DNA from: Armatimonadota bacterium
GTDB lineage: Bacteria; Armatimonadota; DTGP01; JAHWJO01
Direction: 5' to 3'
NCBI GenBank assembly: GCA_019348365.1
Contig: JAHWJO010000308.1
Location: 1 to 6,097, forward strand
Length of the DNA stretch: 6,097 nucleotides
How positions within the stretch are numbered: the first letter of the stretch is position 1; every line of letters starts with the position of its first letter. Shown piece after piece: positions 1 to 5,508 of this stretch. Made by a program: the position numbers and the translations under genes. Below the pieces are notes generated by a model. The model was not told the origin of the DNA, made no database searches, and saw only the letters and a program-made list of their open reading frames with translations.

Positions 1-2770
1 CGTCCGCCGCCGCCAGGGCGTTGCCCGTCAGGATGTCGGGGCTGCCCGGAGCGGCTACGGAGTGCTTGAGGATGACCACGGCATCGCCCACGTTGATGGC
101 TTTGTCGTTGTTCGCATCCCCCTTGCAGCCGGTGACCGGCGAGCCGATGTTGAGCGGTCCGCCGAACTCCGCCAGCTTCTTCATGTCCGCCAGCAGGGCA
201 TCGGTGATCGCGTTGGCCCCGTCAGCAGGATCCTGATCGTTGAGGTAGAAGAACGAGCCCGTCCCGGTGTTGCTCGGGTAGAATTTCGCCCACGCGGCCG
301 CGCCTCCCCTCGAACTTGCAAGCGTCAGGTCGGCCGTGCCGGGCGATGTCGCTCGGAGGCTGCGCGGCCAGTTCACTTCGGTCAATCCGAACGCCCGGCC
401 CGCATCGGTCATGACCGGCTTATCACCGGTATTCCAGGCGCCGTTGGAACAGGGATGACCGAGCACGGCGGTGCAGCCGCCACCGCCAGGAGTATAATTA
501 CTGGCGGTCACACCCGTAGCCCGCGAGATGTTGTAGAACGGGATATCGGCGGAGAAGACGATCCGGTTCCCGGCGTCCAGGTACCGCTTCAGGAGCGGAT
601 TCGGAAGGATGGCATTCCCGGCCTCGTTCAGGGGCACCACGGTCTCCGGAGCGATGTCGTTCGCGAAAACGACCACGCCCTTATTCGTGCCCGTGAGGTG
701 CGCCTGCATGAACTCTGCCAGTTCCTCGGCGGTGACTTCCCGGTACCCCTGGGCCACGAAGTAGTCGCTGATCTGAGCCGCTTCCGCCCGGTTGTTCCAG
801 CCGGTGGTGTGGTAGGTGTCATGATAGACGACTTTGTCCGTCGGAGCCGGAAGGGTCGCGGGCAGCTCGATGGGCGTGATCGTCAGGGCCGGAACGTTCG
901 TGATCTGGCTGGAGAGGATCGTCACGTTGCCGCCCGTAATGGTTCCGCGAACGCCGGAAGCCGTCGCACCGGTGCCGGTAACGGTGTAGGTGCCCGGCTT
1001 ACCCAGGAACGAGTAGGTGCCGGTGTTATCGGTGCCGGTGATGATGCTCGATCCATCCGTAGCGAAAGTCAGGCTGGAGCTGAGAACCGGCCTTCCCTGC
1101 GCGTCGGTCACGGTGCCCGTGAGGCGTCCCGGCGCGACCGGATTTCCGGAGACTTCCGCCAGGTCCTGGAGATCTCCCATCCGGGACTGGCTGATCGATC
1201 CCGCATTGTAGTCGAAGATGCGGTAGAGGCCGCCGGATCCCTGCGTCGTCCCGAAGAACTTGATCCATCCCGCCGCCGTGCCCTGAACAGTCGTCGCCAG
1301 CACGACATCCACGGAATCGGCGGGAACCGAGCGGGCGCTGGTCCAGGTATTACTCAGCCCGATGGCATGCCCCGCCAGGGTGATGGTAGCCGGCCGGCCG
1401 TCCGCGAAGGTGCCCGTCGGGAACCCGAAAACGGTCTGTCCGCCCTGCGCGCCCGGGGTCGTTCGGTTGGCAACGCCTTCGTTGGCGATGTAGTACAGCG
1501 GCCAGTCGGCGTAGAGGATGACGCGGCCGTTATTGTTGATGTAGTCGTTGACGATGTTGTTCATGCCCTGGGCGAGGTCGACGACGGTATCCGGGAAGAT
1601 ATCGTTGGCCATCACCACGGAGCTCGGGACTTTGCTGGTCGCGTGTGCCTGCATGAACTCCGCGAGCTGGGTGGCGTTGAGCTCCTGATACCCCTTGCCG
1701 ACGAAGAAGTCGCGGGTGGCTTTGGCCCCGGCGGCGGTGAGCCATCCGGTGGCCCGGTTGGGATCGTAATAGACGGCTTTGTCCACCACCTGCGAAAAGG
1801 TCGGAAGGGGGGCCATCTGGGACGGAGTCTCGACGGTCAGCACGTTGGAGATCGGGCCGATGTTGCCCGCTTCGTCCCGCGCCCGGATCGCCACGTAGTA
1901 CTTGCCGAGGGGCTGAAGGCCGGTCACGGTGAAGGTCTGCGTCTGGCCCGCAGGATCCGGAATGAAGGTGTCGGTGCCCACAGCGGTAGCGGCATCGAAG
2001 TTGGCTTCGGTGATCGGCTGGAGGCTGCGGCGGACCTCGTAACAACCCGCCGTCCCTTCGGTGCCGTTATCGCCGGGCGCGGCGAAGGAGACCGTGACAT
2101 GAGAGATCGCCGTGGTGGTGGCGGTGAGGTTGGTGGGAGCGCCGGGACGGATGTTGTCCGCTTGCGGCGTCGGGAGCGCCGGGGCCGGGAACAGGACTTC
2201 CGTGGGGACCGGCAGAGCGAGGGCGTTTGCTTCGCTCGGAAGGCGCCACTTCATGATCGCCTGCGCGCCGCCGCCGTTCTCGTAGAACTCGACGATGACG
2301 TTGTAGTCCGTGTTGGCTTTGAGGGTGATGCGGCCGTTCCCACGGTCGCCGCCGCCCTGGTCCCGCCACTCGTTCACGAGAGGCGCATCCGAGCCGAGGA
2401 TCGGGCCTTCCTTGATCCAGATCCGCATCCCGTCGTCGGAGTTGGCGAGGAACACTTTCTCGCCGGCATCCGCGTCGGAGACTCTCAGGATGCCGGTCCA
2501 GCGGGTGGCGAACCCGTTGACGGGGAACCCCTCCGGTGCGCCGGTGGGGGCGCCCTCTCCCCAGTTGAAGTCGACGTTCGGGTCGACGCGGGAGAAGACG
2601 GGGGTCTTGCAGCCGAAGAGCTGACCTCGGTTCGGCTGGCTGCGGCCCAGCGGGTCGATCACATAGTAATCGCCGCGCAGGCCGTTCGTGGTTTGCGCCT
2701 GAACGCAGCCTGCTGCAGAAAAAAGGGCCAGCGCGCACAGAGCGCCCAGCCATGACTTGAACGGTAACAT
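1..2770 (-). CDS. Secreted multidomain protein, PA14-FN3-X-CarbReg-X-dockerin (3' end outside window)
   Basis: The frame is open for 923 codons from the ATG at 2770-2768 down to the left edge; the stop is not in the window. Seen: residues 1-25 are a signal peptide (KSW, then a hydrophobic run) with a likely signal peptidase I site after VQA; a weak lipobox-like AAGC at 19-22 makes a lipoprotein the alternative. Residues 28-180 fit a PA14 domain (GLRGDYY start, NSDDGMRIWI at 110-119, late YENGGGAQAIMKW). Residues 208-315 fit fibronectin type III. Residues 330-543 and 645-871 are two diverged copies of one domain (X). Residues 549-626 fit a carboxypeptidase-regulatory-like beta sandwich (GTVTDAQGRPV). 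Residue 884 onward is a dockerin calcium loop. Known: PA14 and FN3 are usually carbohydrate- or protein-binding modules and dockerins bind cohesins. Inferred: an extracellular binding or surface-assembled protein. No catalytic site is recognised, so substrate and activity are unknown. The start is supported by an AGGAAGG ribosome binding site 8 bases upstream. Confidence 0.
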   Translation of the reverse strand, partial: MLPFKSWLGALCALALFSAAGCVQAQTTNGLRGDYYVIDPLGRSQPNRGQLFGCKTPVFSRVDPNVDFNWGEGAPTGAPEGFPVNGFATRWTGILRVSDADAGEKVFLANSDDGMRIWIKEGPILGSDAPLVNEWRDQGGGDRGNGRITLKANTDYNVIVEFYENGGGAQAIMKWRLPSEANALALPVPTEVLFPAPALPTPQADNIRPGAPTNLTATTTAISHVTVSFAAPGDNGTEGTAGCYEVRRSLQPITEANFDAATAVGTDTFIPDPAGQTQTFTVTGLQPLGKYYVAIRARDEAGNIGPISNVLTVETPSQMAPLPTFSQVVDKAVYYDPNRATGWLTAAGAKATRDFFVGKGYQELNATQLAEFMQAHATSKVPSSVVMANDIFPDTVVDLAQGMNNIVNDYINNNGRVILYADWPLYYIANEGVANRTTPGAQGGQTVFGFPTGTFADGRPATITLAGHAIGLSNTWTSARSVPADSVDVVLATTVQGTAAGWIKFFGTTQGSGGLYRIFDYNAGSISQSRMGDLQDLAEVSGNPVAPGRLTGTVTDAQGRPVLSSSLTFATDGSSIITGTDNTGTYSFLGKPGTYTVTGTGATASGVRGTITGGNVTILSSQITNVPALTITPIELPATLPAPTDKVVYHDTYHTTGWNNRAEAAQISDYFVAQGYREVTAEELAEFMQAHLTGTNKGVVVFANDIAPETVVPLNEAGNAILPNPLLKRYLDAGNRIVFSADIPFYNISRATGVTASNYTPGGGGCTAVLGHPCSNGAWNTGDKPVMTDAGRAFGLTEVNWPRSLRATSPGTADLTLASSRGGAAAWAKFYPSNTGTGSFFYLNDQDPADGANAITDALLADMKKLAEFGGPLNIGSPVTGCKGDANNDKAINVGDAVVILKHSVAAPGSPDILTGNALAAAD
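2..121 (-). other. Type I dockerin domain, first half (residues 884-923)
   Basis: The sequence GDANNDKAINVGDAVVILKH has the calcium-loop spacing of a dockerin: D885, N887, D889 and D896 at loop positions 1, 3, 5 and 12, followed by the amphipathic helix VVILKH. A second loop is expected about 35-40 residues later, so D923 at the window edge could be its first ligand. Dockerins normally sit at the C-terminus, which suggests the gene ends within about 25-40 codons of the left edge. The domain call is strong. Whether it docks to a cohesin here cannot be seen. Confidence 0.
158..838 (-). repeat. Domain X, copy 2 (residues 645-871)
   Basis: This second copy of about 227 residues begins DKVVYHD and ends MKKLAEFGG. 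It matches copy 1 along its whole length and is a little longer, with an insertion containing two cysteines (C766 and C774, GGGGCTAVLGHPC) that copy 1 lacks and that could form a disulfide. At DNA level the copies are well diverged. The longest identical stretch noticed is 14 bases, GCCTGCATGAACTC on the plus strand at 702-715 and 1647-1660, coding for the EFMQA core. The duplication is therefore old. Confidence 0.
1142..1783 (-). repeat. Domain X, copy 1 (residues 330-543)
   Basis: This protein-level repeat of about 214 residues begins DKAVYYD and ends LQDLAEVSGN. It shares with copy 2 the landmarks DK-VY, TGW, an F/Y-FV-GY-E stretch, LAEFMQAH, VV-ANDI-P-TVV, a Y-to-AD-P-Y segment, AG-A-GL and W-KF. 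The order of predicted strands and helices (VVY strand, helix, VV-AND strand, helix, RVILYAD strand) suggests a Rossmann-like or class I amidotransferase/ThuA-like fold. That fold call is inference. No Cys-His-Glu triad or other catalytic set is evident. Confidence 0.
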
Positions 2771-2778
2771 TATGTATT

Positions 2779-2785
2779 CCTTCCT
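2779..2785 (-). promoter_or_regulatory. Ribosome binding site of the dockerin-protein gene
   Basis: Read on the minus strand, AGGAAGG lies 8 bases before the ATG at 2770, inside a longer purine run (GAGAGGAAGGAAT). The match to Shine-Dalgarno and the hydrophobic signal peptide directly after this ATG fix the start. Confidence 0.
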
Positions 2786-2815
2786 CTCTGTCGCGTCCGC
2801 CGCCTCACGGTTAAG

Positions 2816-2828
2816 AGGGGTCTCCCCT
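2816..2828. repeat. Short GC-rich palindrome AGGGG-TCT-CCCCT
   Basis: Perfect 5-base arms (2816-2820 and 2824-2828) flank a 3-base centre, 46 bases upstream of the dockerin-protein start and inside its likely leader. There is no T-tract on either side, so it is not a standard terminator. It could be a small leader hairpin or an operator, or chance. Confidence 0.
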
Positions 2829-2891
2829 GACAACCATCCTTTGAGTGTCAGCGAAGAAATCGTGTAAAGCTCGGCAGACGCAGAATGCCTC

Positions 2892-2914
2892 TTCATGATA
2901 CATCTCATCATGAA
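2892..2914. promoter_or_regulatory. Perfect 8-base inverted repeat, possible operator
   Basis: TTCATGAT (2892-2899) and ATCATGAA (2907-2914) are exact reverse complements separated by 7 bases (ACATCTC). The 15-base centre-to-centre spacing of the half-sites is compatible with binding by a dimeric regulator. It lies 122 bases upstream of the dockerin-protein start, in promoter range. A stem-loop in RNA is the alternative. The symmetry is seen directly; the function is inferred. Confidence 0.
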
Positions 2915-3170
2915 AGAAATCAAATCCGTCGCCGGTCCGGTCCGTCCCGGTCCTCCCCGTTCCGCATCATTTATAGAGGGTATGTGGGACGAGGCTTCTG
3001 AAAGAAGAGGTGAGACATTTCTTCAGCATCAGCCAGGAGGAAGAGAGACCGTCAAACAATAATGCTGTTTCTGACCCGACATCCGGGCATGATCCGGACA
3101 AGATCTGAAGAAGTCTCGAAAACCCTTCGGTTATGTCGTCTTAACAGGCCATCTCGCGATAAAAAAGGGG

Positions 3171-3192
3171 TGCCGTACCATGAAGTGCGGCA
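3171..3192 (+). promoter_or_regulatory. Possible leader stem-loop
   Basis: TGCCGTA (3171-3177) can pair with TGCGGCA (3186-3192), giving seven pairs with one G-U, around an 8-base loop (3178-3185). It follows an A-run and GGGG and lies about 190 bases before the prepilin-like gene, so it may be in that gene's leader if transcription starts upstream. It does not match a riboswitch class I recognise. Confidence 0.
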
Positions 3193-3319
3193 TCTTTGGC
3201 GTCCTCTACGGAGCCTTTGATCCGGGGGTGATCGAAAGAAACACTACCGAAAAAAAGTCGGCGTCTCGTCACTTTTCCGTCATTTTCCACGGATACCATG
3301 AAGTCAGCGGTTCGGCTCA

Positions 3320-3371
3320 CCCGGCATGTTGCCGGGGGGAGCGCGGGCCGCTGTGACCGGATCCGCCGGTC
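3320..3371 (+). promoter_or_regulatory. Two GC-rich hairpins abutting the prepilin-like gene's ribosome binding site
   Basis: Hairpin 1 is CCCGGC-ATGTT-GCCGGG (3320-3336). Hairpin 2 is GACCGG-ATCCG-CCGGTC (3355-3371). Both have perfect 6-base arms and 5-base loops. The second ends directly before the GGAG of the ribosome binding site at 3372. In mRNA these should form easily and could tune translation or stability of the operon transcript. There is no U-tract, so they are not simple terminators. Hairpin 1 contains the upstream ATG at 3326, which argues against that start. Confidence 0.
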
Positions 3372-3380
3372 GGAGAGAGA
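3372..3380 (+). promoter_or_regulatory. Ribosome binding site deciding the prepilin-like gene start
   Basis: GGAGAGAGA lies with its GGAG 7 bases before the ATG at 3383. The upstream in-frame ATG at 3326 has no comparable site and sits in a hairpin loop, and the ATG at 3410 has none. The start at 3383 also gives a prepilin leader of ordinary length (17 residues). Confidence 0.
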
Positions 3381-3382
3381 CT

Positions 3383-4105
3383 ATGTTACCGTTCGTTTCA
3401 CTTTATCGGATGGAGCGGCGCCGTCCGTCCGGGTTCACCCTCATCGAGCTGCTGGTGGTGATCGCCATCATCGCGATTCTGGCCGGGATCCTCATGCCGG
3501 TCTTCGCAAAGGCGCGCTCGAACGCCCGGAAGACGACCGCCCTGAGCAACCTCCGGCAGATCGGCGCCGCCCTGCCGATGTATACCGCCGACTACGACGA
3601 GCATCTGCCGAACCGGTGGCCGGCTTTCGAGTACAAGGTGTTCTACTGGAGGGTGGATGGCGGTGATCTTCCCTCGCTCATGAAGCGGTATCTCCCTAAC
3701 CCGGCAGTCTGGTACAGCCCCGAAGACCGCCGCTCGAACCGGGGCTTCTCCAGCTTCGCGCTGAATGCCGAGCTGGCCCCCGGATGGCCCCTGGCGAAGA
3801 TCGGCAGGCCTTCGGAGGCGATCTACCTCACCGACCGCACCGATCTCGATTTAATTGATATCGGCCCGGAAGGCGATCCTCCGACCGAATACTTCTGGTG
3901 GATGTTCAGCAACCCGCCGATGGACCGGGGACCGAAGGATCTCCCCCGTCCGTACGACGACCTGATGGTCGCGACCCAGATCTCGCCGCGACGCTACGTG
4001 GGCGATGTCGCCGCCTACCTGTTCCTCGACGGCCACGTCAAGACGATGCCGTTCGCGCAGACGTGGGGCGACGCCTCGACCAACCTGCACTACCCGTTCA
4101 AGTAG
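3383..4105 (+). CDS. Prepilin-type (pseudopilin-like, DUF1559-related) secreted protein, 240 aa
   Basis: Seen: a short basic leader (YRMERRRPSG) ends in the prepilin peptidase motif G17|F18-T-L-I-E22, followed by a hydrophobic helix to about residue 42. Cleavage after G17 and methylation of F18 by a PilD-type peptidase are expected, and E22 is the conserved mature Glu5. Then comes the block SNLRQIGAALPMYTADYDEH typical of the DUF1559/type II secretion G-like proteins common in Planctomycetes and Armatimonadota. The C-terminal part carries YLFLDGHVK (DG at 216-217), the usual end motif of these proteins. The family's histidine ten residues before the D (H-X9-DG) is replaced by V206. The role is unproven in the family; an envelope or secretion-system pseudopilin is likely. 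It is first in a five-gene run, 18 bases before the small membrane protein gene. An extended version from ATG 3326 (259 aa) is less likely. Confidence 0.
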   Translation: MLPFVSLYRMERRRPSGFTLIELLVVIAIIAILAGILMPVFAKARSNARKTTALSNLRQIGAALPMYTADYDEHLPNRWPAFEYKVFYWRVDGGDLPSLMKRYLPNPAVWYSPEDRRSNRGFSSFALNAELAPGWPLAKIGRPSEAIYLTDRTDLDLIDIGPEGDPPTEYFWWMFSNPPMDRGPKDLPRPYDDLMVATQISPRRYVGDVAAYLFLDGHVKTMPFAQTWGDASTNLHYPFK

Positions 4106-4123
4106 AAGAGAGGAGATGGTATC

Positions 4124-4318
4124 ATGCGTAAGTGGATGCTGCGCGGGGGGGTGATCCTCCTGGGCGGAGCGCTCCTCGTGGCGCTCCTCTGGGCGCTCTC
4201 CGGCTCCGGCCACAATCCGAACCACGGGATCGACATGGAGAAGGCCCGGGAGGCCGCCGACCGGGTCCATCCGCCCCGCAAGCCGGGCGAAAAATATAAG
4301 CCGGGTCACGGGGGATGA
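4124..4318 (+). CDS. Small single-pass membrane protein, 64 aa, unknown function
   Basis: Not recognised as a named family. Seen: a basic N-terminus (MRKWMLR), one hydrophobic segment at about residues 8-26 (GGVILLGGALLVALLWALS), then a hydrophilic tail of about 38 residues rich in H, P, G and K (PPRKPGEKYKPGHGG). There is no cysteine, so it is not a lipoprotein; the basic start predicts the tail is outside the cytoplasm. The gene has a strong AGGAG site (4111-4115) 8 bases before the ATG, which together with GC-typical codons supports it as real despite its size. It starts 18 bases after the prepilin-like gene and ends 15 bases before the response regulator gene. Position suggests a partner of the prepilin-like protein or the sensor kinase, but this is inference. 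Confidence 0.
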   Translation: MRKWMLRGGVILLGGALLVALLWALSGSGHNPNHGIDMEKAREAADRVHPPRKPGEKYKPGHGG

Positions 4319-4333
4319 CAGCGGGGAAGCCGG

Positions 4334-5020
4334 ATGCGCCTCTTACTCGTTGAAGATGAAGCGGCGATCGCCTGCCGGATTCGGGAGAGTCTGGAGGAGG
4401 CGGGCTACACCGTCGATTGGGCGCGCGACGGCGTTGAGGCGCTGGCGCTGGCCCGAGAGCGGGAGTATGCCGCCCTCATCCTGGACCTGATGCTCCCCGG
4501 CGTCGACGGCTGGGAGGTGTGCGAGACGCTCCGGCGGCGCCGCGATCCGACGCCGATCCTGATGCTGACCGCCCGCGGCGCCCTAGAGGACCGGATCCGC
4601 GGGTTCGAGATCGGCGCGGACGACTACCTGCCCAAGCCGTTCGAGCTGCCGGAGCTGCGGGTGCGGGTGCGGGCGCTCATCCGCCGCTCTGCGGTCCACC
4701 GGACGCGGCTCATCCGGATCGATGATCTGGAGATCGACACCGAGGCGCGACGCGTGAGTCGCTCGGGCCGGGAGATCCCGCTCACGCCGCGGGAGTATAC
4801 GCTCCTGGAGGCGCTCGCCCGCAACGAAGGGCGGGTGCTCTCGCGCGAGACTATCCGGGAGCGGGTCTGGGACGACGACGAGAGTTATTCGAACACGATA
4901 GCCGTCCGCATCCGGCAGCTCCGTCAGAAGGTGGACGACGGCCACGCCGTCCGCCTGATCCACACGGTCTACGGGCAGGGGTACGTGCTCCGGGCACCCG
5001 AATCGGAGATCGAAATATGA
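4334..5020 (+). CDS. OmpR/PhoB-family two-component response regulator, 228 aa
   Basis: A DNA-binding transcription regulator activated by phosphorylation. Seen: an N-terminal receiver domain (residues 1-115) with the full active site: acidic pair E7-D8, phosphoacceptor D51 (LILDLMLPGVDG), T79 (MLTAR), Y98 and K101 (DDYLPKPF). A linker follows, then a C-terminal winged-helix domain (about 126-224) with LTPREYTLLEALARNEGRVLSR, the recognition-helix region SNTIAVRIRQLRQKVD and the wing VYGQGYVL. Length and order are normal for the family. The closest general type is the CusR/QseB-like group paired with heavy-metal or envelope-stress sensors; the target genes cannot be read. GGGGAAG at 4322-4328 serves as ribosome binding site. 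The kinase encoded from 5509 is its probable partner. The stop overlaps the VOC gene start as ATGA. Confidence 0.
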   Translation: MRLLLVEDEAAIACRIRESLEEAGYTVDWARDGVEALALAREREYAALILDLMLPGVDGWEVCETLRRRRDPTPILMLTARGALEDRIRGFEIGADDYLPKPFELPELRVRVRALIRRSAVHRTRLIRIDDLEIDTEARRVSRSGREIPLTPREYTLLEALARNEGRVLSRETIRERVWDDDESYSNTIAVRIRQLRQKVDDGHAVRLIHTVYGQGYVLRAPESEIEI

Positions 5021-5490
5021 CCGCTAAAAGTAAATTGTTACGGATGGACAACGTTCTCATCGTTATCGACGACCTTGAGGCCGCCAAAGCGTTCTTCGCC
5101 GAACTCGGCATGGAGCGGGAAGGCGAGACGACGGTCGAGGGACCTTGGGTGGACCGCGTCGTCGGGCTGGACGGCGTCCGTGCCGACATCACTATGATGC
5201 GGACCCCGGACGGCCACAGCTGGGTCGAGTTGACGAAGTTCCACACGCCGCCGGCGGTCCGGGCCGAGCTGGAAAGCGCGCCGACGAACACTCTGGGCCT
5301 GCGACGCATCATGTTCGCCGTCGAAGACATCGACGACGTTGTTGCCCGCCTGCGCCGCCACGGCGCCGAACTCGTCGGCGAGATCGCGCAGTACGAGGAC
5401 ATTTACCGGCTCTGCTTGCTGCGCGGCCCGGAGGGCATCCTCATCGGACTGGCCGAGCGGCTGAGTCCTCCATCCCCTCCTGAAATTTGA
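5017..5490 (+). CDS. VOC-superfamily (glyoxalase/bleomycin-resistance fold) protein, 157 aa
   Basis: Seen: two beta-alpha-beta-beta-beta modules, residues about 8-75 (MDNVLIVIDDLEAAKAFFAELGM ... DGHSWVELTKF) and 92-147 (LGLRRIMFAVEDIDDVVARLRRHGAELVGE ... GPEGILIGLAE). This is the pattern of a widespread single-chain VOC family. Known: VOC enzymes use His/Glu metal ligands at the ends of specific strands. Here E71 is kept, but the other usual positions appear to be N12, R97 or a neighbour, and G144, so a metal-dependent glyoxalase activity is doubtful; it may be a binding or resistance protein. The ATG overlaps the regulator stop by 4 bases (translational coupling), with GGAG 8 bases upstream. 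The kinase gene starts 18 bases downstream. The first eight codons are AT-rich (AAA, AGT, TTG, TTA), unlike the rest. Substrate unknown. Confidence 0.
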   Translation: MTAKSKLLRMDNVLIVIDDLEAAKAFFAELGMEREGETTVEGPWVDRVVGLDGVRADITMMRTPDGHSWVELTKFHTPPAVRAELESAPTNTLGLRRIMFAVEDIDDVVARLRRHGAELVGEIAQYEDIYRLCLLRGPEGILIGLAERLSPPSPPEI

Positions 5491-5508
5491 CGGGAAACGG
5501 GAGGCAAC

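Larger units (their letters stand above)
2771..3382. other. Divergent intergenic region of 612 bases
   Basis: This is the space between the minus-strand dockerin-protein gene and the plus-strand operon, so promoters for both directions should lie here. The composition is visibly less GC-rich than the genes, with A-runs near 3161-3166 and 3250-3256. I see no convincing -35/-10 pair: TATAAA on the minus strand (2975-2970) is the best -10-like hexamer but has no good -35 partner. Short open frames at 3062-3217 and 3180-3356 are not supported as genes. The region holds several inverted repeats, listed separately, and a pyrimidine-rich run around 2930-2965 with repeated GGTCC units. Confidence 0.

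Noticed and set aside
62..2755. A plus-strand open frame of 897 codons
   Set aside because: It lies entirely antisense to the secreted protein gene, its translation is Arg/Gly/Val-rich with no recognisable domain or signal, and such long shadows are common opposite GC-rich genes. The minus-strand frame has a signal peptide, a ribosome binding site and several known domains.
2998..3026. Inverted repeat CTGAAAGAA / TTCTTCAG as a terminator
   Set aside because: The arms pair only with a bulge, there is no T-tract, and no gene ends here.
3062..3217. Open frame of about 51 codons following an AGGAGG at 3033-3038
   Set aside because: The purine-rich site is more than 20 bases from the ATG, too far to serve it, and the translation is basic with no recognisable features.
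3180..3356. Small open frame of 58 codons in the leader, with AAGGGG upstream
   Set aside because: The translation (MKCGIFGVLYGAF...) shows no domain or membrane segment, it overlaps the hairpins before the prepilin-like gene, and its codon use is not gene-like. A leader peptide cannot be excluded.
3171..3380. Possible riboswitch (for example cyclic di-GMP) upstream of the pilin-like gene
   Set aside because: Stems are present but I could not match the conserved core of any class I know, including GEMM/c-di-GMP-I.
3326..3382. Upstream start for the prepilin-like gene
   Set aside because: The ATG at 3326 sits in a hairpin loop with no ribosome binding site, and would give a 36-residue leader before the cleavage site, longer than usual.
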